64,000 bases of DNA from CALDSL01 sp039810245 (GCA_039810245.1 JBDHWQ010000006.1:62001-126000); one strand, 5' to 3'. Positions 41,873 to 52,740 are shown, counted from the first letter of the stretch. Notes: a model not told the origin generated them from the sequence alone. Numbers and translations: made by a program.

Positions 41873-44800
41873 TTAGTGGGTTCCGAGAATCATTTCCACC
41901 TGGTGCGGGCGTCCATCGTCCGCCAGCGGGATGTTGCCAGCAGGCTGTTCAACGCCGTCCACGCGCACCGATGGGCTGCCGCCTTTGCGCACGTGAATGG
42001 TGTACAGGCTGCTGCCACAGCGGTACTCCAGCGTGTACTCATCCCATTCGGGAGGGATTGCCGGTTGGATGTGCAGCGCTTGGCCTTCGCGGCGCAGCCC
42101 GAGCAATGCTTCGGTGCCCAGTCGATAGAGCCAGGCCGCCGAGCCGGTGTACCAGGTCCAGCCGCCGCGGCCGGTGTGCGGGTCCACGCCGTACACGTCC
42201 GCGGCGATTACGTACGGCTCCACTTTATAACGCTGCAATCCACTGTCATCGCCGGCGTGCAGCGCCGGGTTGAGCAGCCGCAGCAAATTTCCGGCGCGTG
42301 CTCCATCGCCCAGCATGGCGTAAGCCCATACCGTCCAGATAGCGGCGTGGGTGTACTGCCCGCCGTTCTCGCGGATGCCGGGCACGTAGCCTTTAATGTA
42401 GCCGGGATCGAGTGGGGTCTTATCAAAAGGTGGGGTGAAGAGCAGGATCAGGCGGTCTTTTTCGCGCACCAGGCGCTCCTGCACCGATGCCATCGCCTGG
42501 CGCTGGCGCTGCGGATCACCGCCGCCGCTGATTACCGCCCAGGACTGGGCGATGGCGTCAATCTGGCATTCCAGGCTGTTGCGCGAACCGAGCGGCTGGC
42601 CGCTGTCGTAGAAAGCGCGCAAGTACCAGGCGCCATCCCAGGCGCTTGCTTCCAATGCGGCGCGCAGCTCGGCGGCGCGAGCGCGGTAGGCGTGTGCGTC
42701 CAGCGGGCTGCCATGGGTTTCACTCACCGCGGCGAAGCGCTGCAGGGTATCCAGCAGGAACCAGCCCAGCCACACGCTTTCCCCGCGGCCTTCGATGCCC
42801 ACGCGGTTCATGCCGTCGTTCCAGTCGCCGCCGCCCATCAGCGGCAGGCCGTGCGCGCCGCGCGTATCGCCGCGCGCCAGGGCGCGGCGGCAGTGTTCGT
42901 ACAGCGAGTGGCTCTCCGGGGTGGTTTCAAACTGACCGTAATGCTCTTCTTCCCCGGCGGCAAGCTCGGGGCCGGTGAGGAAGGGCACCTTTTCCACGAG
43001 GATAGACTGGTCGCCGGTGACGCGCACATATTCGCTGGTCACGTAAGGCAGCCACAGCAGGTCGTCGGAGAAGCGCGTGCGCACGCCGCGCCCAGAGGGC
43101 GGATGCCACCAGTGGAGCACGTCGCCCTGGGTGAACTGGTGCTGCGCGGCGAGCAAAATCTGCTCGCGGGCAATTGCCGGCGTGGTGGGCAGCAGGGCGA
43201 GCACATCCTGAAGCTGGTCACGAAAGCCAAACGCGCCGCTGGACTGATAAAACGCGGTGCGGCCCCAGATGCGGCAGGAGAGTGCCTGGTACAGCAGCCA
43301 GCGGTTGAGCAGCGGGTCGAGGGCGGCGTCGGGGGTGCGCACCTGCAGGCCACCCAGCAGGTCATCCCAGAAGGCATGGGTAGCATCCCAGGCAGCGGAC
43401 GCGGCCTCTTCGGCGCGGTAGGCCTGGATGAGCTCCAGGGCGTGCTGGCGGCTGCTGCCCTGGCCCAACACGAAGAAAATCTCTTCGCTGCCCCCAGGGG
43501 GCAGATCGATATGAAGCTGGAGCACCGCGCAGGGGTGGTCGCCGGGGGTGACGCGGCCTTCCAGGCCGATGCGGCCGAGTGCGGCCGGCGCAGCCATGCT
43601 TCCGTTGCGCCCGAGGAACTCGGCGCGGTCGGCGGTCATGCCGTGGACGCGCTTGCTGGCGGCCAGGAACGCCACGCGCTCCGCGAACTCGGCGCTGTAG
43701 GGGTTGCTCACCAGCAGGGCGGCCTGCTCATCCAGGTATTCGGGGATGAGGAAGGGCTGGGTGGTGGCGCGCAACGTACCCAGCACCCACTCGACGTACT
43801 GCGTGGCGGTGATGCGCCGCGGGCGATCCCAGGTGTTTTCCAGGCGCAGGTGGATAAACTTCACCGGGGCATCCGGGGCGGCGTATAGGCGCAGGCGGTG
43901 GCGCAGTCCGTTGGTATGCTGCTCAAACTGGGTGTACCCGGCGCCATGACGCACGCGGGAATGCCCGCCCTGCCCGGCGGGCTGGGGTGTGGGCGTCCAC
44001 ACGGCCCCGGTCTCTTCGTCGCGCAGGTACAGTGCCTCACCGCTGGGATCGGTCACCGGGTCGTTGGACCAGGGGGTCAGGCGGTTTTCGCCGCTGTTGC
44101 CAGCCCAGGTGGTGCTGGCTCCGCTTTCGGTCACCAGGAAGCCGAAATCCGGGTAGCCGACGACGTTGCTCCAGGGTAGCGGGGTCTGCCTGCCGGGCGG
44201 CAGGTCAATCACATATTCACGCCCACCGGCGCCAAAACCACCCAGACCATTGAAAAACGACAGCGGCTCGAGGGCCGGCAGAGGGGGCGTGCTCTCGCTC
44301 TCATCGCCCGGCACGCGGCTGGGCGTGAAGGCGGGCAGGTGCTGCACCGGGGTGCTGTATGGCGCAAGCTGTTCGGCCAGCGATCCGCGCTCATCGAGCA
44401 GCACCACGCGCGCGGCGGTGCGCAGCAGGGTGCGCTCGGCGGGTTTCATCTGGTCGGCGTACACCACGAAAATGCCGCCGCGCTGGTTGATCCAGGCGTC
44501 GCTGCCGCTGCGGGTGATCAGGCGGTAAAGCAAGCGGTTCATTTCCGCGCCATAATCGGTGTGCTGCGCGTTGAGGATCACCAGGTCGATCAACATACCG
44601 CGCTCGCGGAAAAAGTGGTGCGCCAAAACGGCTTCGCGTACCAGCTCCAGCTTTTGTGTGTCGCGAATTTCAACCAGCAGGATGGGGTAATCGCCGGAAA
44701 TGCCAAACGGCCACAGGCCGCTCTGGCCCATGCGATTGGCGCTGATCACGTCGGCGCCGGCGCGCGATTGCGGCAGGGGATACACCAGACTGGAAAGCAG

Positions 44801-47800
44801 GCGTGAGAACTGCTCCAGCGTATCACCGCCCAGCTCGGCGCGGCGCAGGCGGTTTTCCGCGCTCGACTGCGCCAGGTCAAAGGCATGCTGCACCGCGTTT
44901 TCAGCCCGGTAGCGCGCGGCCAGCGACAGCAGCTCTTCGCGGCTGCCAGCCGCGAATGTGACCCAGGCTGCCGATTGGCCGCTGTGCGGCTGGATGGTGA
45001 TATCCAGCCCGAGTGAGAATACCGGGTCGAGGGTGGAGCCGGTACTGCCAGCAGCAGGACTGCCATCCAGCAGGCTGCGGGGGCGGCTGGGGCTGCCGCC
45101 GCGTCCGAAGAAAGCCATGCGGTCGGTTTCGAAGCGCGCCGGACTTGCGCCTTCCGGCGCCACCAACATGTGGCCCAGGTAAGGCGGGGTCTCTTTGTTC
45201 GAGCGCGGGCGGCGGCGAAAGACCAGCAGGCGCATATTTTCGACCCATTCGCTCTGGATAAACAGCTTGTTGAATGCCGGATGGCGCGCGTCGGCAGCCT
45301 GGGTGGTGAGGATTACCTCGCCGTAGCTGGTCAGGCGCAGGTGGCGCGGGCGCTCGCCGGGGTTGTGCACATGCACGCGGCGGATTTCCACCGCATCTTC
45401 GGGCGGTACGGTCACTTGCAGCGTGGCGGAAAGGCCGCTGCTTGCGCGCCGGTATTCGGCCATGTGCGCGTGATACACCACAGACGGCTCTTCGCCGGCT
45501 ACTGGCAGCGGCTGCTTGCTCAGCGACCAGGGCTGGCCGGGCGTTTTGCCATCCAGGTCCTGCAGGTATAACCAGATGCCCTGATCGTCCAGCACGCCGT
45601 CGGGCTGCCAGCGCGTCAGGTCGGTGTCTTTCCATCGCAGGTAACCGCTACCAGAATTGCTCAACAGGCTGGTGAAGGATTCATTGGTCAGCAGGTGCAC
45701 CTGCGGGATAGAGGTTTGCGTGGGCACGCTCCAGGGCGTCACGCTGACCAGTGGTGGGATCAGGCGCTGTGTGCCGCCCACGTTCTCCGACTCGGGGTCC
45801 TGCAGCGGCGCGGTTAGGGGCACCTGCTCCTGCAGCAGCAACTCCACGCTCCGGATTTGCGGGTCAGCGTGCATGCGGTCTACCAGCACGTTATTGTGCA
45901 GGTAGTTGACCATTGCCAGCAGCGCCATGCCCTGGTGGTGAGCCATGTATGAGCGCACGGTGGCGTGGTTTTCGCCGGCAGGCAGCCGTTTTTCGGTGAA
46001 ATCTAGCGCCTCGTAGAACCCATACTGGCCCAGGCCGCCCAGCGCAGCCAGGCGCGCGGCATTTTGCATCACCTGGCGCGGCTGAAACCCGATTGCCATC
46101 AGGGAAGCATACGGCGCGACTACCAGGTCGTCGGCCAGGCCGCGCTTGAACCCAAGCCCCGGCACGCCAAAGGCGCGGTACTGGTAGTTCTGGTTGGCGT
46201 CAAAGTGATAGAAACCTGATTCGGAGATGCCCCAGGGCACATTGTGCTGCTGGCCGTAACGCATCTGCCATAACACGGCTCCATTGGCGCTCTCTTCCAG
46301 CAGCGTGCCCGGATAGGTGCGCAGGAAGAGCGTGGGCATCAGGTATTCAAACAGGGTAGCGCTCCAGGAGAGCAGCACGCGCATCCCATGCAGGCTGGTC
46401 ACCGGGCGGTTGAGGTGCAGCCAGTGCTCCACAGGCACTTCGCCCGCGGCGATGGCAATCAGGCTGGTGATGCGCGCTTCGGATGCCAGCAGGTCATAAT
46501 AATTGTCGTCCAGCCGGGCCGCGTCCAGGTTGTAGCCAATGTGGAAGACGTGCCGCTCGCGATTGTACAGAAAGCGAAAGTCCATATCTTCCACCAACTG
46601 CTCGGCTTCGCGCGCCAGCCGGTGGTAACTGGCAAGCATGATGGAGCTCTGCTCCCGCGCCTGTTCCATGCCATTGCTCAAGGTGTCCAGCCAGTACAGC
46701 GCGGCGGTGGCTTCATCATCGCGGCGGCCGGTGGCGCGGATGTGCTCTTTCACTGCACTGACGACCCCCTGCGCCTGGGCGGTATGCGCGCGGATCTCGC
46801 TGATGGCCGGGCTGTACGGCAGGGCGACACGCAGTTGGGCCAGGTCGGGGGCAAAATCCGCGCTGGAGAGCAGGTTGGGCGGGGCTTCCAGAAGAGGGAT
46901 CCAGGGCACCAGCTCCTGGATGGTGCGTTCAATGCTTTTTACGTGCTGATCCAACTGGCGCGAGGCCTGCAAAATCGGCTGCAGGCTGCCGGACTCGGGT
47001 GAGTCTTCCAGCGTGGCGACGAATTCGGAAAGGTGGGCGGCGATCTGTTCCCAGTACGGCCCGCGCACCTGCTGGAACAGCGCGTACCATTGTGGAGTTT
47101 CTTCCCGTACCGCGAGCACCTGCGCGCGAATCTGCGTCACAAACTGTGAGAGAGCCTGGGCGGACTGTGAGCCGGCGCCGCCATTTAGCGCCAGCGCGCT
47201 TTCTACCACCTGGTCGAGCAGGTCCAGGTAGCCCTGCCAGCGGTTCCAGCGGAAGATGTGCGCGCGTGACATAGCCTGTAAGGACTGCGCCACCAGCACC
47301 AGGCAGGCAGCCAGGTTGCCGCTGTCTACCGTGGAAATGTAGCGCGGGGACAGCGCTTCGAGTGTGCGCGTGTCGATCCAGTTGATGAAATGCCCGCGGT
47401 AGCGTTCCAGCCGCGCGAGCGTATCCATGGTGGCGCTCAGGCGCGAGACGAGCGAATACTGGTCGATATAGCCCAGGTCATACGCGGCCATGGTAGATGC
47501 CAGCAGCATACCGGTGTTGGTGGGTGAGGTGCGGTGCGCCACCAGCCCCAGCGGATATTCCTGGTAGTGATCGGGCGGCAGCCAATGGTCTTCAGGGCCA
47601 ACAAAAGCTTCGTAAAACGCCCACGTGCGACGCGCATAGCTGCGCAGCCGGCGCTCTTCCGCAGGCGTGAGGCGCTCGATCGCGCGGCGCACCGGGCGAT
47701 TGAGCGCGGTGGCGATGACCGGGGCCGCCAGCCACAGGGCCAGCAGCGGCAGCGCAGCGGGCAGTCGCCGGGGGAATGCCCAGGCCAGCCCTGCGCCTAC

Positions 47801-50359
47801 GGCCAGCGCCAGCAGCAGCGACGGCAGCATGTCGCGCAGAGCTTGCAGCGGTACAGCCAGCCGCAACTCCCTGGCGGTCTGCGCCGCGGTAGTCCACTGC
47901 AGCAGGTTGCGCCGGCTGATGGCCAGGCGGTAAAGCGTACGCACGATGGCCATCAGAGCATCCAGGGCCTCGAAGGGCAGGAAGGCAAGCACCAGCAGCC
48001 AGCGCAGCAGATCAAGCAGCAGCGGGCGCAGGATGGCACGCACAGATTCGCGCTGGAATACACCCTTTAACAGGGAGTACAGACCGTGGGTGAGCAGGGG
48101 CACAGCCAGGGTCAGGGCGGCCAGCGCGCTCCACAGACCGGCGGGGCCGGGCAGCACGCTCCAGCCGGCCAGCAGCAGCGCTACCAGGCTGGGGGCCAGC
48201 AGGCTGCGGCGCAGGTTATCAAACATTTTCCAGATGTCCAGCAAACCCAGACGCCCGCCCGCGCGGCGCGGGCGCAGCAGCCAGGGCAAAAGCTGCCAGT
48301 CGCCGCGCATCCAGCGTTCCGCCCGGCGCGCAAACTCAAAGTAATTGCCCGGGTAGTCTTCGATCAGGGTGATATCGGTGACCAGCCCTGCGCGGCCCAG
48401 CAGCCCTTCGAGCAGATCGTGGCTGAGCAGCTGGTTTTCGCCAATCTGCCCTTCCGTGCTGCGCTCGAACGCGCGCACATCGTAAATACCTTTGCCGACG
48501 TAAATGCCCTCGCCGGACAGGTCCTGATAGACGTCGGAAACGGCGCGCGAGTACAGGTCCAGGCCAATGTCGCCGGAAAAAATGCGCGAAAACCAGGACC
48601 GACTGGCGCTGCGCGGGCTGATTTCTACCCGTGGCTGCAGAATGCTGTAGCCGGCGACGATGCGGCTGCCCTGCGCAGAAAAAACCGCCCGGTTCAACGG
48701 GTGTGCCAGGGTACCGATCAGGCGGTTGGCGGCGCCTAGCGGCAGGATGGTATCCGCGTCGAGGGTAATGACGTAGCGCACGTTATTCAATAGGGACAGG
48801 TCGCCAACGATGGTGGTGAAATGGGGGTGGTCTTCGCCCAACAACATGCGGTTGAGATCGTGCAGCTTGCCGCGCTTGCGCTCCCAGCCCATCCACGTGC
48901 CCTCGGATGGGTTCCAGGCGCGTGTTCGGTGCAGCAGCAGGAACGGCCCGGATTGGCCGGCGCGATGGCGCGCGTTCAACTGCTCCACCTGCTGCGAAGC
49001 CATCCGCAGCAGATATTCGTCGTCGGGCTGCGTTTTGGCGTCCGCGTCGGCAAAGTCGCTGAGCAGGGCGAAGGACAGCCCCGCGGAAGGGTTGCGCAGG
49101 TAATGCTGTTCCAACTGGCGCACCAGCGACTGCACGCCATCGCGGTGAGTGAGCAGGCAGGGGACAATTACCAGCGTGCGCAGGTCGGCCGGAATGCCCT
49201 CGGATAAATCCACCTTGGGCAGCAGGGAAGGGGGGAGCACGAGCGTCACCCACCAGTTGATCACGCTGGTAGCCACCGTCAGCGCCGGCACCAGCAGCAG
49301 CGCCAGCGAGCTCAGCAGCAGACTGGTGCTGGCGCCCAGCCTAACGAGCAGCAGGGACGCCAGCCCAAGCAGCAGCGCGGTGAACAGCAGGCTGCCGCTC
49401 ACATACAGCGCCACCCGGGCGTGCGCCATCATCCCGCGCGGGCGAATACCCAGACTGCGCTCCAGCACCGGGCGGCCATCATCCACCAGCCAGTAGCCGA
49501 TGTGGGCCTCGCGCCAACCTGCCGGAGCCTGGCGGGCCATTTCCAGCGCGGCGGCGGCCACCTGATTTTCATCGCGGCGCGCAGCGTACGCCATGCGCTC
49601 CACTTCCTTGCGATAGTGGTCGCGGGTGGCAAAGTCCATGATCGAATAGACGCCGGCCGGGTCCTGGCCCAGGATTTGATCTACGCGGTTGACCGTCTCA
49701 AAGAACGCTTTCCAATCGGTATTCGAAAGCGCGCGCAGGCTGACCACCGCGTTAGCCACGATATCATCGTTTCCGGCATCCAGCTTGAATGGCGCCACCG
49801 CATACGGAAGTTCTTGCTCCGGTTTCACAATCTCGCGCAGCGCCACCAAAATACCTTCCATCAGCACGAACCGCAGAAAGATGGGCAGCGACCACAATTC
49901 ACCCATCGAGAGCGGCGCGGCATCCTGGATCAGATCGACGAACTCGCGCAGCGTCTGGCCATTCCAGACGAACGATTGCAGCTCGAGCAGGTCGCGCGCG
50001 ATGAAGTAAGCGCGTGGAAAACCGGGCTGTCCAAAGCGGTCTATTTTTGGCAGGCGGCGCAGAAAACCGGGCGAGAGGTCTTCCCGGATCTGGCGCAGCG
50101 ATTGGCGCAGTATGTAATAGTTATCCAGCACCCATTCGGAAGCATATGAGACGTTGAGCGCATCGGCCGCGGTCTTTTGGAAGTATGCGTGATCGCCTTC
50201 CAACAGTTTTTCATACGCGTCCAGCCGCGCAAGGATATCCGCAGGCCTGGCAGCCGGCCGCGCGTTTTGGAACTCTGCGCGGATATGCTGCGCGGCGCGT
50301 TCGAGGGGCGAAGATTGCGGCTTACCGGCCGGCTGCGTTTTGACTTGCGAGAGGGTCAT
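41873..50359 (-). CDS. ndvB: Cyclic beta-1,2-glucan synthase (GT84-glycoamylase-GH94)
   Basis: 2,828 residues, close to the about 2,850 of ChvB/NdvB/Cgs. An N-terminal region (1-300) is followed by transmembrane helices (about 310-380) and a GT84 transferase with ITLDADTILPLG (about 535) and ARRAERWMRGDWQ. More membrane helices lie at about 710-830. A glycoamylase-like domain begins near RTSPTNTGMLLASTMAAYDL (about 945). The C-terminal half has GH94 beta-sandwich and helical catalytic modules with GGGDWNDGMNRVG (about 2515) holding the general acid. By analogy it initiates on itself, elongates a beta-1,2-glucan and trims and cyclises it through GH94. The ATG at 50359 overlaps the TGA of the universal stress protein gene. 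Such genes are best known from Gram-negative bacteria. Confidence 0.93.
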   Translation of the reverse strand: MTLSQVKTQPAGKPQSSPLERAAQHIRAEFQNARPAARPADILARLDAYEKLLEGDHAYFQKTAADALNVSYASEWVLDNYYILRQSLRQIREDLSPGFLRRLPKIDRFGQPGFPRAYFIARDLLELQSFVWNGQTLREFVDLIQDAAPLSMGELWSLPIFLRFVLMEGILVALREIVKPEQELPYAVAPFKLDAGNDDIVANAVVSLRALSNTDWKAFFETVNRVDQILGQDPAGVYSIMDFATRDHYRKEVERMAYAARRDENQVAAAALEMARQAPAGWREAHIGYWLVDDGRPVLERSLGIRPRGMMAHARVALYVSGSLLFTALLLGLASLLLVRLGASTSLLLSSLALLLVPALTVATSVINWWVTLVLPPSLLPKVDLSEGIPADLRTLVIVPCLLTHRDGVQSLVRQLEQHYLRNPSAGLSFALLSDFADADAKTQPDDEYLLRMASQQVEQLNARHRAGQSGPFLLLHRTRAWNPSEGTWMGWERKRGKLHDLNRMLLGEDHPHFTTIVGDLSLLNNVRYVITLDADTILPLGAANRLIGTLAHPLNRAVFSAQGSRIVAGYSILQPRVEISPRSASRSWFSRIFSGDIGLDLYSRAVSDVYQDLSGEGIYVGKGIYDVRAFERSTEGQIGENQLLSHDLLEGLLGRAGLVTDITLIEDYPGNYFEFARRAERWMRGDWQLLPWLLRPRRAGGRLGLLDIWKMFDNLRRSLLAPSLVALLLAGWSVLPGPAGLWSALAALTLAVPLLTHGLYSLLKGVFQRESVRAILRPLLLDLLRWLLVLAFLPFEALDALMAIVRTLYRLAISRRNLLQWTTAAQTARELRLAVPLQALRDMLPSLLLALAVGAGLAWAFPRRLPAALPLLALWLAAPVIATALNRPVRRAIERLTPAEERRLRSYARRTWAFYEAFVGPEDHWLPPDHYQEYPLGLVAHRTSPTNTGMLLASTMAAYDLGYIDQYSLVSRLSATMDTLARLERYRGHFINWIDTRTLEALSPRYISTVDSGNLAACLVLVAQSLQAMSRAHIFRWNRWQGYLDLLDQVVESALALNGGAGSQSAQALSQFVTQIRAQVLAVREETPQWYALFQQVRGPYWEQIAAHLSEFVATLEDSPESGSLQPILQASRQLDQHVKSIERTIQELVPWIPLLEAPPNLLSSADFAPDLAQLRVALPYSPAISEIRAHTAQAQGVVSAVKEHIRATGRRDDEATAALYWLDTLSNGMEQAREQSSIMLASYHRLAREAEQLVEDMDFRFLYNRERHVFHIGYNLDAARLDDNYYDLLASEARITSLIAIAAGEVPVEHWLHLNRPVTSLHGMRVLLSWSATLFEYLMPTLFLRTYPGTLLEESANGAVLWQMRYGQQHNVPWGISESGFYHFDANQNYQYRAFGVPGLGFKRGLADDLVVAPYASLMAIGFQPRQVMQNAARLAALGGLGQYGFYEALDFTEKRLPAGENHATVRSYMAHHQGMALLAMVNYLHNNVLVDRMHADPQIRSVELLLQEQVPLTAPLQDPESENVGGTQRLIPPLVSVTPWSVPTQTSIPQVHLLTNESFTSLLSNSGSGYLRWKDTDLTRWQPDGVLDDQGIWLYLQDLDGKTPGQPWSLSKQPLPVAGEEPSVVYHAHMAEYRRASSGLSATLQVTVPPEDAVEIRRVHVHNPGERPRHLRLTSYGEVILTTQAADARHPAFNKLFIQSEWVENMRLLVFRRRPRSNKETPPYLGHMLVAPEGASPARFETDRMAFFGRGGSPSRPRSLLDGSPAAGSTGSTLDPVFSLGLDITIQPHSGQSAAWVTFAAGSREELLSLAARYRAENAVQHAFDLAQSSAENRLRRAELGGDTLEQFSRLLSSLVYPLPQSRAGADVISANRMGQSGLWPFGISGDYPILLVEIRDTQKLELVREAVLAHHFFRERGMLIDLVILNAQHTDYGAEMNRLLYRLITRSGSDAWINQRGGIFVVYADQMKPAERTLLRTAARVVLLDERGSLAEQLAPYSTPVQHLPAFTPSRVPGDESESTPPLPALEPLSFFNGLGGFGAGGREYVIDLPPGRQTPLPWSNVVGYPDFGFLVTESGASTTWAGNSGENRLTPWSNDPVTDPSGEALYLRDEETGAVWTPTPQPAGQGGHSRVRHGAGYTQFEQHTNGLRHRLRLYAAPDAPVKFIHLRLENTWDRPRRITATQYVEWVLGTLRATTQPFLIPEYLDEQAALLVSNPYSAEFAERVAFLAASKRVHGMTADRAEFLGRNGSMAAPAALGRIGLEGRVTPGDHPCAVLQLHIDLPPGGSEEIFFVLGQGSSRQHALELIQAYRAEEAASAAWDATHAFWDDLLGGLQVRTPDAALDPLLNRWLLYQALSCRIWGRTAFYQSSGAFGFRDQLQDVLALLPTTPAIAREQILLAAQHQFTQGDVLHWWHPPSGRGVRTRFSDDLLWLPYVTSEYVRVTGDQSILVEKVPFLTGPELAAGEEEHYGQFETTPESHSLYEHCRRALARGDTRGAHGLPLMGGGDWNDGMNRVGIEGRGESVWLGWFLLDTLQRFAAVSETHGSPLDAHAYRARAAELRAALEASAWDGAWYLRAFYDSGQPLGSRNSLECQIDAIAQSWAVISGGGDPQRQRQAMASVQERLVREKDRLILLFTPPFDKTPLDPGYIKGYVPGIRENGGQYTHAAIWTVWAYAMLGDGARAGNLLRLLNPALHAGDDSGLQRYKVEPYVIAADVYGVDPHTGRGGWTWYTGSAAWLYRLGTEALLGLRREGQALHIQPAIPPEWDEYTLEYRCGSSLYTIHVRKGGSPSVRVDGVEQPAGNIPLADDGRPHQVEMILGTH

Positions 50360-51315
50360 CCGCGGCTCCCGTAGCGGCTGGCCGCAATTTCCACGCGGGT
50401 GGGCTTCACCAGGTGAGGGGGAATATCCTGCAAGACCAGCACTGCCTGGGCGCCCTGCTCGATGTAGTGGCGTGAGACGCTGCCGTAGGGCCAATCGGCC
50501 TGTCCGCTCTGGCCGTGCGCGCAGAAGATCAGCAGGTCGGCATTTTCCTGTTCGGCAATTTCGTCCAGCGCGCGCGGGATGCTGTCTCCGACCACCAGGC
50601 GCACCGAGCACGGCACCGGCACGCGCACACACATTTCTTCCATGTAGGCGCTGCTGGCGGCCTGGCTGAGGTTCACGAACTCGTCAGCCAGGCGGGTGAT
50701 CTCAGCGCTTTCGGGAACGCCGGTGATTACTTCAGGCCGTTTGAGCACGTGCGCCAGCAGAATCTCGCCAGCGTCGGCCTGAGCGATGGTCATGCCCACC
50801 GGCAGCGAACACTCGGCGCGCTTAGACAGGTCGAATGGCAGCAAGATCTTCCGGTAGGCCACTTCCGCGGCGGTCGATTCCAAAGCCTGGTACGCGCGTA
50901 CCACCAGCACCGGCAAATAGATTTTTTCGATCACTTTGGCAACCACGCTGCTGATATTCCAGCGGCTAAGGCCGCTTTTCCCGTGGCTGCTCAACACCAC
51001 CAGGCTGATCTCGTTGGTTTGCGCGTACTGGACGATGCTGTCCGGCGTGCGGCCTTCCAGAATCTGGTAATCAACCGACTGGCCGCTTTCGCCCAGGCGC
51101 GTGACCAGGCCGCGCAAATACAGGTCGGCTTCGGCTTTGCGTATTTGCCAGGATAGTGGTTCAATCAGCTCTCCCCTCTCGGCGTCGGGGGCGGCTTCCA
51201 GAACGTGTAAGAGCACCAGCCTGGATTGGAAAATCCGCGCCAGGTGCAGGGCGTGTGGCAGCGCCATCTCGGCGAGCTGCGAACCATCCAGTGGCACCAG
51301 AATATTTGTAAACAT
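50356..51315 (-). CDS. Tandem universal stress protein
   Basis: 319 residues with two UspA folds. The first opens FTNILVPLDGSQLAEMALPHA and ends with VVLSSHGKSGLSRWNISSV. The second opens YRKILLPFDLSKRAECSLP and ends with LLIFCAHGQSGQADWPYGSV. The G-x2-G-x9-S/T ATP-binding pattern is clear in the first and altered in the second. Its TGA overlaps the ATG of the glucan synthase (50356-50359), an unusual pairing that suggests stress-linked control of glucan production. AAGGGAG lies upstream of the ATG. Confidence 0.92.
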   Translation of the reverse strand: MFTNILVPLDGSQLAEMALPHALHLARIFQSRLVLLHVLEAAPDAERGELIEPLSWQIRKAEADLYLRGLVTRLGESGQSVDYQILEGRTPDSIVQYAQTNEISLVVLSSHGKSGLSRWNISSVVAKVIEKIYLPVLVVRAYQALESTAAEVAYRKILLPFDLSKRAECSLPVGMTIAQADAGEILLAHVLKRPEVITGVPESAEITRLADEFVNLSQAASSAYMEEMCVRVPVPCSVRLVVGDSIPRALDEIAEQENADLLIFCAHGQSGQADWPYGSVSRHYIEQGAQAVLVLQDIPPHLVKPTRVEIAASRYGSRG

Positions 51316-51500
51316 GGCTGCTCCCTTCCGTACCGTTAATTCCCCCTTCCCAACAGGTTACCCCAAAAGCAAAAAGCGCGGGATGGGGAGAGTACCCGCA
51401 TCGCGGATGGGGATTGGCCCGGCTGCGAACACCACCGATAAAGAAGAATTCCGAGCCTTTGTTGAGGTTAATGGCAGCGTGCCGGTGCACGCGGTGAGGG

Positions 51501-52568
51501 TTACACCGCGAAGCGGATGTTAAGGATATCCCCGTCTTTGACGACGTACTCTTTTCCTTCAACTTTAAACTTGCCGGCGGCTTTGACTTCATTCATGCCG
51601 CCCAGGGTGATCAGGTCGTTATAGGCCACGACCTCGGCGCGGATAAAGCCTTTTTGCAGGTCGGTGTGGATTTCGCCGGCGGCTTCGGGCGCGGTAGCGC
51701 CGCGGCGCACCGTCCAGGCGCGCACTTCATCGGGGCCGACGGTGAAGAAGGACATCAGCCCCAGCAGGTCGTACGACAGGCGGATCATGCGGTTGAGACT
51801 GGGTTCCTGGATGCCGTACTCTTCGAGGAACAAGCTCATCTCGTCGGGTGGGAGCTGGGCGATGTCCATTTCCAGGCGTCCCATCAGCGAGACGAGCTGG
51901 CTGTGCTGGTGCGGGTATTCCAGCTGCGCTTCCGGCTGGCCTTCCGACAGGTTGAAGACCACCAGCACCGGCTTGCGGCTGAGGAAGCCAAACCCGGCCA
52001 GCACCTTTTCTTCTTCGGCCGAGAGGAACACATCGCGCAGCGGAATTTCCTGGGCCAGGGCTTCGTGCATGCGCTCAAAGACGGCCGCCTCGCGTTCGAT
52101 GGTGGCTTTATCGCGCCCGGCGCCTTTTTTGCGCTCTTCCACCAGGCGCTCCTGCTTGCGCTCAACGGCGATCAGATCGTTGAGGATAAATTCGCTGTCC
52201 ATGGCGGCGATATCGCGCGCGGGGTCGATGCTGCCGTTGGGGTGGGGCACGTTCTCGTCTTCGAAAACGCGCACCACGTGGATGAATCCATCCATCTGGG
52301 TGAGCTGGTTGAGCAGCGCGCCGGAGATGCCGCTCTTGGCGGCGCTGCCGTCCAGCCCGGCGATATCGGCGTAAGTGACCTTGGCATAGATGGTCTTTTT
52401 GGGCTTGAACATGGCAGATAGTATATCCACGCGCGGGTCGGGGACGTCTACCACCGCGGAATGCACTTCGATGCGCCCGGTCATGCCGGTGGGCTGGGTG
52501 CTGCGGGTGAGGGCATTAAAGAGGGTGGTTTTTCCAGACTGGGGAAGCCCAATGATTCCTAAACGCAT
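51501..52568 (-). CDS. ychF: YchF/OLA1-family ATPase
   Basis: 355 residues. The P-loop reads GLPQSGKTT rather than the usual GLPNVGKST. The NKxD motif is replaced by NLSE (NxxE), which fits ATP rather than GTP preference. The coiled-coil insert (RKQERLVEERKK) and C-terminal TGS-like domain (VRAWTVRRGATAPEAAGEIHTD ... GDILNIRFAV) are present. It is ribosome-associated and linked to stress responses in other bacteria. The 185-bp gap to the universal stress protein (51316-51500) has no gene. Confidence 0.93.
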   Translation of the reverse strand: MRLGIIGLPQSGKTTLFNALTRSTQPTGMTGRIEVHSAVVDVPDPRVDILSAMFKPKKTIYAKVTYADIAGLDGSAAKSGISGALLNQLTQMDGFIHVVRVFEDENVPHPNGSIDPARDIAAMDSEFILNDLIAVERKQERLVEERKKGAGRDKATIEREAAVFERMHEALAQEIPLRDVFLSAEEEKVLAGFGFLSRKPVLVVFNLSEGQPEAQLEYPHQHSQLVSLMGRLEMDIAQLPPDEMSLFLEEYGIQEPSLNRMIRLSYDLLGLMSFFTVGPDEVRAWTVRRGATAPEAAGEIHTDLQKGFIRAEVVAYNDLITLGGMNEVKAAGKFKVEGKEYVVKDGDILNIRFAV

Positions 52569-52658
52569 AGATCGCTCGTACCTTGACCCTTCACAGGATT
52601 GTGGATATACTCAAACTACTGGCTGGCAGTCCAGCCACATCCAGTATACCTTAAACCG

Positions 52659-52740
<82 letters not shown>

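Noticed and set aside
50360..50632. Upstream extension of the glucan synthase frame by 91 codons
   Set aside because: It overlaps the well-conserved end of the universal stress protein in another frame and has low-complexity Arg/Pro content. The ATGA overlap at 50356-50359 gives a natural start.
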